Shown piece by piece: positions 53,774 to 62,559 of a stretch of DNA of 64,000 nucleotides. Under the pieces are notes generated by a model. The model was not told the DNA's origin and did not search any database. It saw nothing but the letters and a program-made list of their open reading frames with translations. The stretch lies in NCBI RefSeq assembly GCF_900230285.1, contig NZ_OCNK01000002.1, positions 682,001 to 746,000 of the forward strand, written 5' to 3'. Source of the stretch: Blastococcus haudaquaticus. GTDB lineage: Bacteria; Actinomycetota; Actinomycetes; Mycobacteriales; Geodermatophilaceae. Within the stretch, counting starts at the first letter, position 1. Each line of letters starts with the position of its first letter. Position numbers and translations under genes: made by a program.

Positions 53774-55828
53774 TCAGTCGACCCGGGTGGTGGGCACCGT
53801 CATGGGCTGGGCCGCCGCAGGGACCGTGCCGTTCGCCGCTGGAGCGGCGGTGACGGGGGCGGCCGCTTCCGCGGCTCCGGCGGCGTCGTTCAGGGGCGTC
53901 GGCAGCCAGCGTGCCCACCAGCGGAGGATGTGCTCGAACCGCGCCAGCCGGTGCTTCGGCCGGCCCGAGCGGCTCAGCTCGTGCCCCTCGCCCGGAAATA
54001 GCAGGAACTCCGACGGGACGCCGCGTCGCTGCAGTTCCACGAAGAGCCGGGCCCCCTGCTCCACCGGGCAGCGCCAGTCCTCCTCGGAGTGGACGACCAG
54101 CGTCGGTGTGGTGATCGCGTGCGCGGCGGCCAGAGCGCTCTGCCCCGCGATGCGCTCGGGGTCGCTGCCGAGGTACTGGTCGGGGAAGTACCACCCGATG
54201 TCGGAGGACCCGACGAAGCTCACCGGGTCGAGGAACGCCCGCTCGACGACGGCGCCGGCGAAACGGCCGGTCCGCCCGATGAGCAGCGCCGTCAGGTAGC
54301 CGCCGTACGAGCCGCCCATGATGCCGACCCGCTCGGCGTCGAGCGCCGGGTCCTCGAGCGCGGCGTCGAGGAACGCGAGGACGTCGTCGGCGTCCAGACC
54401 GCCCCACCCGCCGCGGATCGCGCGGCCGTGCGCGGCGCCGTACCCGGCGGAGCCCCGCGGGTTGCACTGCACGACCGCGTAGCCCGCCGAGACGTAGGTC
54501 TGGGTCTCGTCGAAGAGCTTCCAGCTGTACTGCGTGAAGGGTCCGCCGTGGATGGTCAGCAGCACGGGGTGCGGGCCGGGCCCGGGCGGGACGGTGACCC
54601 AGCCGTGCACGGGGTAGCCGTCCGGGGCGGCCGCGGTGCGTTCCGCCACCCGGTGCACCCGGCCGGTCTCGGTCAGGGGCCGGCCGAAGGCGGTGAGCAG
54701 CCTGCGTCTGCCCGGCGTCAGCGCGACGAGCTCGCCGGCGGACCCGTCGTGCGCGACGACGGCGACGACCACTCCCCCGCCCGCCGCCACGCCGCGGACG
54801 GTGAAGGGACCGTCCACCAGGGTCTCGGCCGGGCCGCCGTCCAGCGGGACCCGGAGCAGCTCCACGCTGCCGCGGCGCTGCACGCCCACCAGGACGGCAC
54901 CGTCGACGACCACGGTCGTCGGCGTCTCGTCACCGCGGTGGTGCCGTTCCGGATCGAGCAGCGGCTGCAGCGTGCCGTCGTCCCGCACGCCGCACGGCAC
55001 CGCCTGACGGGCGACGAAGTCCAGCCCGTCCGGGCCGAGGTCGGGAACGGCAGTGACGACCAGTTGCTCCCCTGCGTAGGCCGGTGCGGCGCAGTCGCCG
55101 GTCCCGGCTGTCAGCCGCCGCAGGCCGGAGCCGTCCGGAGCGATCCCGTGGACGTCACGCACGAGGTCCCGGTCGGCGCGCGGGTGGCGCGCGGAGACGA
55201 AGGCGAGCTCACCGCCGTCCGGACGCCAGGTGACGTCCTCGCAGTCGGCGTCGCCGGTGGTGACCTGGACCGGCTCGGACAGCGGCGCGGTGTCGTCGGC
55301 GAAGTCGACCGGGAGGTCGAGGACGAAGACCTGGCTGCGCCGGTCGGCGAGGAAGCCGATCCCGTCGAGCCGGTACGTCAGCGACGTGATCAGGCGGGGT
55401 GGCTCGGCCGCCGGCGGAACGCCGTCCACCGTGCCGTACCGGCCGTGCTCCGGAACGCGGGCGACGTAGGCCAGCCGCCGCGAGTCCGGCGACCAGACCG
55501 GTGCTCCTGCGCCGAGGTGGTGCCCGGTGAGCCGGCGGGGCTCCCCACCGGCGGTCGGCATCAGCCAGATCTGGGGGCGCCCACCGGCCTCGGCACTGAG
55601 GAAGGCCAGCCAGCGCCCGTCCGGGGAGAACGCCGGGGAGCTGTCGAGGTGCCCGGAGGTCACCGGCCGCGCCGGCGCGGACCCGTCGGTAGGCACCGCC
55701 CAGAGCTGGCTGCGGTACTCGTCGGCCTCGAGGTCGGGCCGCGCGACGGCGACGACGGCCATCCGTCCGTCCGGGGAGACGGTCGGGACGCCCGGCGTGC
55801 GCAGGAGCGCGAGATCGTCAGGCCGCAT
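53774..55828 (-). CDS. S9 family peptidase (prolyl oligopeptidase type)
   Basis: A 684-residue protein with an N-terminal beta-propeller of TolB-like repeats (SPDGRWLAFLSAEAGG, SPDSRRLAYVAR) and a C-terminal alpha/beta hydrolase domain. The catalytic Ser is in GIMGGSYGGYL; Asp is in the VVHSEEDWRCPVEQ region and His in GEGHELSRSGRP. It lacks a signal peptide, so it is cytosolic. The tail after the hydrolase domain is Ala/Pro-rich (about 35 residues). The ATG at 55828 follows TAGCGT by eight bases, a leaderless pattern. Confidence 0.92.
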   Translation of the reverse strand: MRPDDLALLRTPGVPTVSPDGRMAVVAVARPDLEADEYRSQLWAVPTDGSAPARPVTSGHLDSSPAFSPDGRWLAFLSAEAGGRPQIWLMPTAGGEPRRLTGHHLGAGAPVWSPDSRRLAYVARVPEHGRYGTVDGVPPAAEPPRLITSLTYRLDGIGFLADRRSQVFVLDLPVDFADDTAPLSEPVQVTTGDADCEDVTWRPDGGELAFVSARHPRADRDLVRDVHGIAPDGSGLRRLTAGTGDCAAPAYAGEQLVVTAVPDLGPDGLDFVARQAVPCGVRDDGTLQPLLDPERHHRGDETPTTVVVDGAVLVGVQRRGSVELLRVPLDGGPAETLVDGPFTVRGVAAGGGVVVAVVAHDGSAGELVALTPGRRRLLTAFGRPLTETGRVHRVAERTAAAPDGYPVHGWVTVPPGPGPHPVLLTIHGGPFTQYSWKLFDETQTYVSAGYAVVQCNPRGSAGYGAAHGRAIRGGWGGLDADDVLAFLDAALEDPALDAERVGIMGGSYGGYLTALLIGRTGRFAGAVVERAFLDPVSFVGSSDIGWYFPDQYLGSDPERIAGQSALAAAHAITTPTLVVHSEEDWRCPVEQGARLFVELQRRGVPSEFLLFPGEGHELSRSGRPKHRLARFEHILRWWARWLPTPLNDAAGAAEAAAPVTAAPAANGTVPAAAQPMTVPTTRVD

Positions 55829-55836
55829 GGCCCGGG

Positions 55837-55842
55837 ACGCTA
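55837..55842 (-). promoter_or_regulatory. -10 element of leaderless S9 peptidase promoter
   Basis: TAGCGT on the minus strand, eight bases before the ATG at 55828; no ribosome site seen. Confidence 0.4.
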
Positions 55843-55852
55843 GCCGAGGGAC

Positions 55853-57175
55853 TCAGGACGGCACACGGCGCGCGCGGGCGGTGCTCACGAGCAGCGTGCC
55901 GCCGAGCAGGGGCAGCAGCGCGAGCAGCAGCAGACTGCGGTCGACGCCCAGTGCCTCCCCGGCTCCCCCGACGACGGCGGAGCCCACACCGCCGCCGACG
56001 AGGAAGACCAGTGTCGCGATGCCCAGGGCCACGCCGCGGACGTCGGCCGGCACAGCGCCGCCCACGGCAGCCATGAGGGACGGCTGGCCGAGACCGAAGG
56101 CGAGCGTCACCAGGATCACCGCCGTCACGAGCACCGCCGCGGAGCCGCGCGCCGCACCGACGGCAGCGACGACCAGCGCCAGCGCCGCGGTCGCGTCGGA
56201 GACGATCAGGGACCAGCTCGGGCCCAGTCGTGTCAGCAGCGGGCCCGCGAGACGCGGGGCGACGAAGCCGGTGAGGGCGCTGGGCAGCAGCGCGAGACCC
56301 ACCTGCAGGGGGGTCCACCCGCGCGCCGCGAGCACGGCGGGCACCGCGATCAGCAGGGCGAACCACGCGGCCGGGACCGCGGAGGCGGCCAGGGAGCTGC
56401 GGACCACGACGGGCTCACGCACGACCCGCCGCGGGAGGAAGCCCTCCGGTCGGCGCCGCACCCGCGCCGCGACGGCGGGAACGCCCACGGCGACGAGCAC
56501 GGCGCCCACCGTCGCGATGAGGACCCCCGAGGCGGGCGACTGCACGAGCAGGACCAGACCGGCGGCGGTGGCGGCCACGAGCACCGCCCCCAGGACGTCG
56601 AGCCGGGCGCCGCTCCCCTGGGTCGGCAGGGCGCGCCACAGGGCAGGGACGACGAGCAGACCCAGCGCCGGGAGCGCGACGACCGCCCGCCAGCCGGCCA
56701 CATCGGCGACGAGACCACCCGCGAGCGGGCCGAGCGCGCTGACGGCCGCCGCCATCCCGGCGACCTGCCCGAGCGCGGTGGTCCGGACGGCGCCGTCGTA
56801 GCGGGCGCTGACGATGGCCATGCCGAGGACGGGCACCGCGGCGGCACCCATGCCCTGCAGGATCCGTGCAGCCAGGAGCACCTCGATGTTCGGCGCGAAG
56901 CCGCCGAGGACCGCGCTGCCGGCCATCAGGCCGACCCCGACGAGCAGGGGGAGCCGGATGCCGGCGAGGTCGGCGACCCGTCCGTAGACGGCGGTCGCCA
57001 CCGCGAGCATCAACGCGTAGAGACTGATGACCCACGAGACCCCACCGGTCGTGAGGTCGAGGTCCGCCGCGATCGCCGGCAGCGTGACCGCTACCGCCGC
57101 GCTGCCCATCCCGGCGAGGCCGAACAGCAGACCGACGAGCCCGGCGACGCGGCCGGCGTCCGTCTGATCCCCCAC
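55853..57175 (-). CDS. MFS transporter (DHA2/EmrB-like)
   Basis: A 440-residue membrane protein with about 12-14 helices. The first loop motif is YGRVADLAGIRLPLLVG (motif A type: GR-x-ADLAG-x-R), and ALGPLAGGLVADVAGWRAV matches the antiporter motif C region of drug/H+ antiporters. The substrate is unknown. The GTG start at 57175 has a weak ribosome site. It lies between the S9 peptidase and the terC pair on the same strand. Confidence 0.88.
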   Translation of the reverse strand: MGDQTDAGRVAGLVGLLFGLAGMGSAAVAVTLPAIAADLDLTTGGVSWVISLYALMLAVATAVYGRVADLAGIRLPLLVGVGLMAGSAVLGGFAPNIEVLLAARILQGMGAAAVPVLGMAIVSARYDGAVRTTALGQVAGMAAAVSALGPLAGGLVADVAGWRAVVALPALGLLVVPALWRALPTQGSGARLDVLGAVLVAATAAGLVLLVQSPASGVLIATVGAVLVAVGVPAVAARVRRRPEGFLPRRVVREPVVVRSSLAASAVPAAWFALLIAVPAVLAARGWTPLQVGLALLPSALTGFVAPRLAGPLLTRLGPSWSLIVSDATAALALVVAAVGAARGSAAVLVTAVILVTLAFGLGQPSLMAAVGGAVPADVRGVALGIATLVFLVGGGVGSAVVGGAGEALGVDRSLLLLALLPLLGGTLLVSTARARRVPS

Positions 57176-57219
57176 GAAGCGGCCTCAACCGGTCGGCGGC
57201 CCCGTCTGTTCCGCTGCCG

Positions 57220-58314
57220 TCAGCGTCGGGCGCGGTCCTCGTCGGTCTCGTCGGCGATGCGGGCCTCCGCGGCGGCCGCGGCCTCGGGGCCGCCGGTCGG
57301 TACGGACTTCGCCGTCTCCGGGTCGACCACCGGCTCGTCGGCGCCGATCAGCTGACCGCGCGTCTTGAGCAGGCTGGCGACCGTCGCGATGACCAGCACG
57401 CCCAGGATGATCGAGAGCGAGAGCCAGATCGGGATGTGCGGCACCGCCTCGATCGGCTCGCGCTCACCGGCGAACGGCAGCTGGTTCTCGTGCACGGCCT
57501 CCAGGATCAGCTTGACGCCGATGAAGGCCAGGATGACCGCCAGCCCGAGCGACAGGTAGACGAGCCGCTTCAGCAGACCGCCGAGCAGGAAGTACAGCTG
57601 GCGCAGGCCCATGAGAGCGAAGACGTTGGCCGTGAAGACGATGAACGGCTCGCGGGTGAGACCGAAGATGGCCGGGATGCTGTCGAGCGCGAAGATCAGG
57701 TCGGTCGTGCCGAGCGCCAGGATGACCACGATCATCGGCGTCCACATCTTCTTGCCGTTCTCGCTCACCCGGATCTTCGCGCCGTGGAAGTCCTTGGTGA
57801 TCGGCAGGATCTTGCGCATCCGCCGGATGAACGCGTTCTCCTCGTAGTCCTCGTCCTCACCGCGGTGCCGGACGAGGTTGAACGCCGTGTAGATCAGGAA
57901 GATGCCGAAGATGTAGAAGACCCACACGAACCGCTCGATGACCACGGCGCCCAGCAGGATGAAGATCCCGCGCAGGACGAGCGCGATGATGATGCCGATC
58001 ATCAGCGCTTCCTGCTGGAACTTCCGTGGCACCTGGAAGCGCGCCATGATGATCACGAAGACGAACAGGTTGTCCACCGAGAGCGAGTACTCGGTGAGCC
58101 AGCCCGCGTAGAACTCCGTCGCGTAGGTGCCGTTGGTGAACGCCAGCATCAGCAGGCCGAAGACCAGCGCCAGGCTGACGTAGAAGGTCACCCAGAGGCC
58201 GGCCTCCTTGAGTGAGGGCTCGTGCGGGCGACGGGCGACGATGGCGAGGTCCGCGAGCAGCAGGACCGTCAGCCCCACGAACGTCGTGATCTCGAACCAG
58301 ACGGGAAGTTCCAC
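57220..58314 (-). CDS. TerC family membrane protein (copy 1)
   Basis: A 364-residue protein with about nine helices. Conserved acidic residues in membrane helices are seen in SVDNLFVFVIIMARF and LGTTDLIFALDSIPAIFG. TerC proteins export metal, mainly manganese, or help load exported metalloproteins. The C-terminal tail is acidic (ETDEDRARR). The GTG start at 58314 sits eight bases after TAGAGT, so a leaderless mRNA is likely. It lies downstream of copy 2 but is separated by a very strong hairpin, so it appears to be transcribed on its own. Confidence 0.92.
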   Translation of the reverse strand: MELPVWFEITTFVGLTVLLLADLAIVARRPHEPSLKEAGLWVTFYVSLALVFGLLMLAFTNGTYATEFYAGWLTEYSLSVDNLFVFVIIMARFQVPRKFQQEALMIGIIIALVLRGIFILLGAVVIERFVWVFYIFGIFLIYTAFNLVRHRGEDEDYEENAFIRRMRKILPITKDFHGAKIRVSENGKKMWTPMIVVILALGTTDLIFALDSIPAIFGLTREPFIVFTANVFALMGLRQLYFLLGGLLKRLVYLSLGLAVILAFIGVKLILEAVHENQLPFAGEREPIEAVPHIPIWLSLSIILGVLVIATVASLLKTRGQLIGADEPVVDPETAKSVPTGGPEAAAAAEARIADETDEDRARR

Positions 58315-58322
58315 GGGGCCTC

Positions 58323-58328
58323 ACTCTA
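58323..58328 (-). promoter_or_regulatory. -10 element of leaderless terC copy 1 promoter
   Basis: TAGAGT on the minus strand, eight bases before the GTG at 58314. It shows that copy 1 has its own promoter after the terminator. Confidence 0.5.
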
Positions 58329-58381
58329 CGGGCGGGCCCCCGCTGCCGCTGTCGGCCGGTCGGGCACTTCGGATGGTCGGG

Positions 58382-58420
58382 CGCGTCGCTGCGGAGCCGG
58401 TCCGGCTCCGCAGCGACGCG
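58382..58420 (-). terminator. 19-bp perfect hairpin between the two terC genes
   Basis: Arms 58382-58400 and 58402-58420 are fully complementary around a single T. It starts 5 nt after the stop codon of terC copy 2 and should end that transcript. Confidence 0.8.
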
Positions 58421-58425
58421 GTCAC

Positions 58426-59529
58426 TCAGCGGTGCACCGGATCGTTCACCGGGACAGCGGTGGTGCGGTCGACGTCGGCGTCCACCTCGACGGGCTCGGG
58501 CGTGACGACGGCGCCGCGCTGCTCGGCACCCTCGGCCCCGGCCGGCAGGTGCTCGGCGCGGTCGCGCCGGTTCCTGGCCAGGCTCGCGACCGTCGTCACG
58601 ACGAGGGTCAGCAGGATGACCGACAGCGACAGCCAGGTCGGGATCTCCGGGATGGCGGTCACGTGCTCACCGCCGTTGATGAAGCCCAGCTCGTTCGTGT
58701 GCAGGGCGTGGATGACGAGCTTGACGCCGATGAACCCGAGGATGACCGCGAGGCCGTAGGACAGGTAGACCAGCCGGTCGAGCAGTCCGTCGATGAGGAA
58801 GAACAGCTGACGCAGGCCCAGCAGCGAGAAGGCGTTCGCGGCGAAGACCAGGTAGGTCTCCTGGGTGAGCCCGAAGATCGCCGGGATGGAGTCGACCGCA
58901 AAGAGGATGTCGGCGCTGCCGATGGCGATGAGCGCGATGGCCAGCGGGGTGATGTACCGCTTGCCATCGATCCGCACCGCCATCTTGTCCGAGTGGTACT
59001 CGTCCGTGGTCGGGAAGACCTTCCGGGCGGCCCGCAGGAGGATGTTCTCCTTGTAGTCCTCGTCGCCGTTGTGACCGCCACTGCGGGCCTGCGCCCACGC
59101 GGTGTAGATCAGGATCGCGCCGAAGAGGTAGAAGACCCAGCTGAAGTTCTCGATGGCGGCGGCGCCGACGACGATGAAGACGGTGCGCAGCACGAGCGCG
59201 AACGTGATGCCGTAGAGCAGCACCTTCTGCTGCAGTTCCCGCGGGACCCCGAAGCTGGCCATGATCAGGACGAAGACGAAGAGGTTGTCGATGGACAGGC
59301 TCTTCTCGGTGATGTAGCCGGCGAAGTACTCGCCACCGAACTGGGCACCGTAGAACCAGAAGATCAGCAGTCCGAACACGACCGCGATGCCGACGTAGAC
59401 GCCGGACCAGATCGCGGACTCACGCAGGGTCGGCGCGTGCGGGGTCCGCACGTGGCCGACGAGGTCGAAGATCAGCATCCCGACGATCAGACCGATCGTG
59501 AGAGCCCACACCCAGACAGGGACATCCAT
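58426..59529 (-). CDS. TerC family membrane protein (copy 2, riboswitch-controlled)
   Basis: A 367-residue paralogue of the downstream gene. Matching acidic helix motifs are SIDNLFVFVLIMASFGVP and SADILFAVDSIPAIFG; the N-terminus is VPVWVWALTIGLIVGMLIF. A yybP-ykoY-type RNA lies directly upstream, and its family controls manganese export genes, including TerC/Alx-type proteins. That strongly supports Mn2+ as the relevant metal. The ATG at 59529 has CCGGAGG at good spacing, and that ribosome site is the part the riboswitch hides. Confidence 0.93.
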   Translation of the reverse strand: MDVPVWVWALTIGLIVGMLIFDLVGHVRTPHAPTLRESAIWSGVYVGIAVVFGLLIFWFYGAQFGGEYFAGYITEKSLSIDNLFVFVLIMASFGVPRELQQKVLLYGITFALVLRTVFIVVGAAAIENFSWVFYLFGAILIYTAWAQARSGGHNGDEDYKENILLRAARKVFPTTDEYHSDKMAVRIDGKRYITPLAIALIAIGSADILFAVDSIPAIFGLTQETYLVFAANAFSLLGLRQLFFLIDGLLDRLVYLSYGLAVILGFIGVKLVIHALHTNELGFINGGEHVTAIPEIPTWLSLSVILLTLVVTTVASLARNRRDRAEHLPAGAEGAEQRGAVVTPEPVEVDADVDRTTAVPVNDPVHR

Positions 59530-59538
59530 AGAGCAGTT

Positions 59539-59666
59539 CCTCCGGCAACTGGCAGCAGTCAGTACCGGAGGTCTCTCCCGCCGCAGGCCAGGGCCGGCGA
59601 CCGACGGGACCGGAGATCACGGGATCTCGTACTGACGGCCCTGCCGCGTGGGGATACTCCCCTCCA
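59539..59666 (-). ncRNA. yybP-ykoY manganese riboswitch with SD-sequestering platform
   Basis: Read on the minus strand. The conserved first loop GGGGAGTA is at 59662-59655, followed by a stem-loop. The second loop segment CCGTCAGTACGAG is at 59638-59626, another GC stem follows, and the 3' signature GAGAGACCTCC is near 59577-59567. These are the paired loops that bind Mn2+ in this class. GGAGG (59666-59662 region) can pair with CCTCC to close the P1 helix. Beyond it CCTCCGG (59571-59565) is an exact complement of CCGGAGG (59545-59539), the ribosome site of terC copy 2, so ligand binding would free the site and switch translation on. The call rests on pattern; no covariance model was run. Confidence 0.85.
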
Positions 59667-59875
59667 CGAACCACCGGGACGAGCGCGCGCATCAGCGCCC
59701 GCACTCCGTGTGGTCCGTTCTCTGCAACGGTGACGGGCGCCCGACAGTTCCGCCACGGGCGATCTTCCGCTGAGAGCCGGGTCACACGGGGCTGTCAGCA
59801 CACGGAGCCCCCGCTCCCGGCACCGGGACCGGCTCGACGTCGCACGAGGTGACGGCGAGCCCGCGTCGAGCCGGA
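59667..59875. other. Spacer between terC riboswitch and uvrB terminator
   Basis: No credible gene is seen. It should hold the promoter for the riboswitch-terC transcript, but I could not pick a convincing -35/-10 pair. Confidence 0.5.
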
Positions 59876-59930
59876 GCGATGTGCAACCGTGGCGCCTCCC
59901 CGGCCGGACGTCGCCATGGATGCACATCGC
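59876..59930 (-). terminator. Long hairpin after uvrB
   Basis: GCGATGTGCA (59876-59885) pairs exactly with TGCACATCGC (59921-59930). The inner bases CCGTGGCG and CGCCATGG continue the stem with one wobble. It begins 10 nt after the uvrB stop. Confidence 0.6.
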
Positions 59931-59939
59931 CGCCCGGTT

Positions 59940-62060
59940 CTAGGCGTGGGCGGCGTCGAGCTGCCGGAGCTCCTTCTTCAGCTCGGTCAGCTCGTCCCGC
60001 AGGCGCGCCGCGACCTCGAACTGCAGCTCCCGCGCGGCGGCGAGCATCTGGTCGTTCATCTGCGAGATGAGGTCGGCCAGCTCGTTGCGCGGCAGGCCCT
60101 GCGTGTCGATCGCCCCGGCCTTGGCCTTCTTGTTCTTCGAGGACAGCCCGGGCACCGGCGCCTTCCCGCGGGACTGCTGCCGGCCGGAGCCACCGATGAG
60201 CTCCGCCGAGGACTCCGAGTCCTCCGCCTCCCGGTAGATGCCCTCGAGGATGTCGACGATCTTCTTGCGCAGCGGCTGCGGGTCGACCCCCCGCTCGAGG
60301 TTGTAGGCGACCTGCTTCTCGCGGCGCCGGTCGGTCTCCTCGATCGCCTGCGCCATCGACGGGGTGATCTTGTCCGCGTACATGTGCACCTGGCCGGAGA
60401 CGTTGCGCGCCGCCCGGCCGATCGTCTGGATCAGCGACGTGCCCGACCGGAGGAAGCCCTCCTTGTCGGCGTCGAGGATGGCCACGAGGGAGACCTCGGG
60501 CAGGTCGAGACCTTCGCGCAGGAGGTTGATGCCGACGAGCACGTCGTACTCGCCCTGGCGCAGCTCGCGCAGCAACTCCACCCGGCGCAGGGTGTCGACC
60601 TCCGAGTGCAGGTAACGCACCTTGATGCCGAGCTCGAGCAGGTAGTCGGTGAGGTCCTCGGCCATCTTCTTGGTCAGCGTGGTGACCAGGATCCGCTCGT
60701 CCTTCTCGGTGCGGATCCGGATCTCGTGGACCAGGTCGTCGATCTGCCCCTTGGTCGGCTTGACCACGACCTCCGGGTCGACCAGACCCGTCGGGCGGAT
60801 GACCTGCTCCACGAACTCACCGCCTGTGCGGCCCAGCTCGTACTTCCCGGGCGTCGCCGACAGGTACACCGTCTGGCCGATCCGGTCGGTGAACTCCTCC
60901 CACTTCAGCGGGCGGTTGTCCATGGCCGACGGCAGCCGGAACCCGTGCTCGACGAGCGTCCGCTTGCGGCTCATGTCGCCCTCGTACATGCCGCCGATCT
61001 GCGGGACGCTCACGTGCGACTCGTCGATGACCAGCAGGAAGTCGTCCGGGAAGTAGTCGACGAGGCAGCTGCCGGCGCTGCCGGGCATGCGGCCGTCGAT
61101 GTGCCGTGAGTAGTTCTCGATGCCGGAGCAGAAGCCGACCTGGCGCATCATCTCGATGTCGTAGGTCGTGCGCATGCGCAGCCGCTGCGCCTCCAGCAGC
61201 TTGCCCTGCCGCTCCAGCTCGGCGAGCCGGGTCTCGAGCTCGGCCTCGATGCCGCGGATGGCCCGCTCCATCCGCTCGGGGCCCGCGACGTAGTGGGTCG
61301 CCGGGAAGACGAACAGCTCCTCGACCTCCCGCACGACCTCACCGGTGAGCGGGTGCAGGTAGTAGAGCCGCTCGACCTCGTCACCGAACATCTCGATCCG
61401 GACGGCGAGCTCCTCGTAGACCGGGAAGACCTCGATCGTGTCCCCGCGCACGCGGAACGTGCCGCGGGTGAAGGAGAGGTCGTTCCGGGTGTACTGCTCG
61501 GTGACCAGGGTGCGCAGCAGGTCGTCGCGGTCGCGGGACTCGCCCAGCCTGATCTTCAGCGCCCGCTCCACGTACTCCTGCGGGGTGCCCAGGCCGTAGA
61601 TGCAGGAGACGGTGGCCACGACCACGACGTCGCGACGGGTGAGCAGGCTCTGCGTAGCCGAGTGGCGGAGCCGCTCGACCTCGTCGTTCACCGAGGAGTC
61701 CTTCTCGATGTAGGTGTCCGTCTGCGGGACGTACGCCTCGGGCTGGTAGTAGTCGTAGTACGAGACGAAGTACTCGACGGCGTTGTTCGGCAGCAGTTCC
61801 TTGAACTCGTTGGCCAGCTGCGCGGCGAGCGTCTTGTTGGGTGCGATGACGAGGGTCGGGCGCTGCACCTGCTCGATCAGCCAGGCCGTGGTCGCCGACT
61901 TGCCGGTACCGGTGGCGCCGAGCAGGACGACGTCCTTCTCCCCGGCGTTGACCTTCTCGGCGAGCGCCTTGATGGCCGCCGGCTGGTCACCGGAGGGCTG
62001 GAACTCGCTGACGACGCGGAAGCGCCCCTGCGTAGGCCGGAGATCCGTCATGGTGGGCAC
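59940..62060 (-). CDS. uvrB: Excinuclease ABC subunit B
   Basis: A repair helicase of about 706 residues. Walker A is [13 protein letters not shown], Walker B has [11 protein letters not shown], the beta-hairpin region has [20 protein letters not shown], and [11 protein letters not shown] is motif III-like. The C-terminal UVR motif is [20 protein letters not shown]. The GTG at 62060 lies seven bases after TACCGT, so a leaderless mRNA starting MPTMTDLRP is likely; the ATG at 62051 is the alternative. uvrA and uvrC are also in this window. Confidence 0.96.
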   Translation of the reverse strand: MPTMTDLRPTQGRFRVVSEFQPSGDQPAAIKALAEKVNAGEKDVVLLGATGTGKSATTAWLIEQVQRPTLVIAPNKTLAAQLANEFKELLPNNAVEYFVSYYDYYQPEAYVPQTDTYIEKDSSVNDEVERLRHSATQSLLTRRDVVVVATVSCIYGLGTPQEYVERALKIRLGESRDRDDLLRTLVTEQYTRNDLSFTRGTFRVRGDTIEVFPVYEELAVRIEMFGDEVERLYYLHPLTGEVVREVEELFVFPATHYVAGPERMERAIRGIEAELETRLAELERQGKLLEAQRLRMRTTYDIEMMRQVGFCSGIENYSRHIDGRMPGSAGSCLVDYFPDDFLLVIDESHVSVPQIGGMYEGDMSRKRTLVEHGFRLPSAMDNRPLKWEEFTDRIGQTVYLSATPGKYELGRTGGEFVEQVIRPTGLVDPEVVVKPTKGQIDDLVHEIRIRTEKDERILVTTLTKKMAEDLTDYLLELGIKVRYLHSEVDTLRRVELLRELRQGEYDVLVGINLLREGLDLPEVSLVAILDADKEGFLRSGTSLIQTIGRAARNVSGQVHMYADKITPSMAQAIEETDRRREKQVAYNLERGVDPQPLRKKIVDILEGIYREAEDSESSAELIGGSGRQQSRGKAPVPGLSSKNKKAKAGAIDTQGLPRNELADLISQMNDQMLAAARELQFEVAARLRDELTELKKELRQLDAAHA

Positions 62061-62067
62061 GGGGAGA

Positions 62068-62073
62068 ACGGTA
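62068..62073 (-). promoter_or_regulatory. -10 element of leaderless uvrB promoter
   Basis: TACCGT on the minus strand, seven bases before the GTG at 62060. No SOS-type box is evident by eye. Confidence 0.5.
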
Positions 62074-62154
62074 CGACGCGGGTGTGACAGAACGGGTCCG
62101 AGCGGGCGAGCGGGCCGGCTGGTGAACCCGGGGAGAACGGGACGCATCCGCTAC

Positions 62155-62184
62155 TTGTCCTCCACGCCGACGCCCCCCTAGCGT
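62155..62184 (+). promoter_or_regulatory. Candidate sigma-70-type promoter (TTGTCC-N18-TAGCGT)
   Basis: A -35-like TTGTCC at 62155-62160 and a -10-like TAGCGT at 62179-62184 with 18-bp spacing point into the long glgX leader. Predicted start is near 62191. The downstream ATG is about 370 nt away, so this may drive a structured leader or a separate small RNA. Confidence 0.4.
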
Positions 62185-62300
62185 GCCTGGTCGCAGGAAC
62201 GGTTCCGGACCGGGGACCAGCGCCACCCGGCGTCAGCCGGGCGAGGTCGGCCCCCGGAACGGCGGCGTCCGGCCTCCACCGGGGTCGTCCTCCGCGCGCC

Positions 62301-62395
62301 GCCCCGGCACCGGGCAGCCGTCAGCGGCCCGTGCCGGGGCCTGCGCACGACGCCCTCCGCGGCCCTGCCACGGGGGGCGTCGTCGTGCCCGCCCA
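62301..62395 (+). other. Two adjacent strong hairpins in the glgX upstream region
   Basis: The first is a 14-bp stem with one bulge (62301-62315 with 62327-62340). The second pairs GCACGACG..CCC at about 62345-62355 with GGGCGTCGTCGTGC at about 62375-62389. They lie in an otherwise gene-free 500-bp region between divergent uvrB and glgX. They may form part of an untranslated RNA; I see no match to a named RNA family. Confidence 0.35.
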
Positions 62396-62559
62396 CCCGG
62401 CCGACCGGCAGCGGCGCGACTCACACAAGATGCAGGTGTGCGGGGGGCGTCGCAGGGGCACCCCGGCACGGTCGCAGCAGACGACTTCCTCCGCGAAGAT
62501 CGCCGGAGATACATCCCCTGCCCCGGGGTTCGGGGCACAGCGCAGGAGGAAATCCCAGG

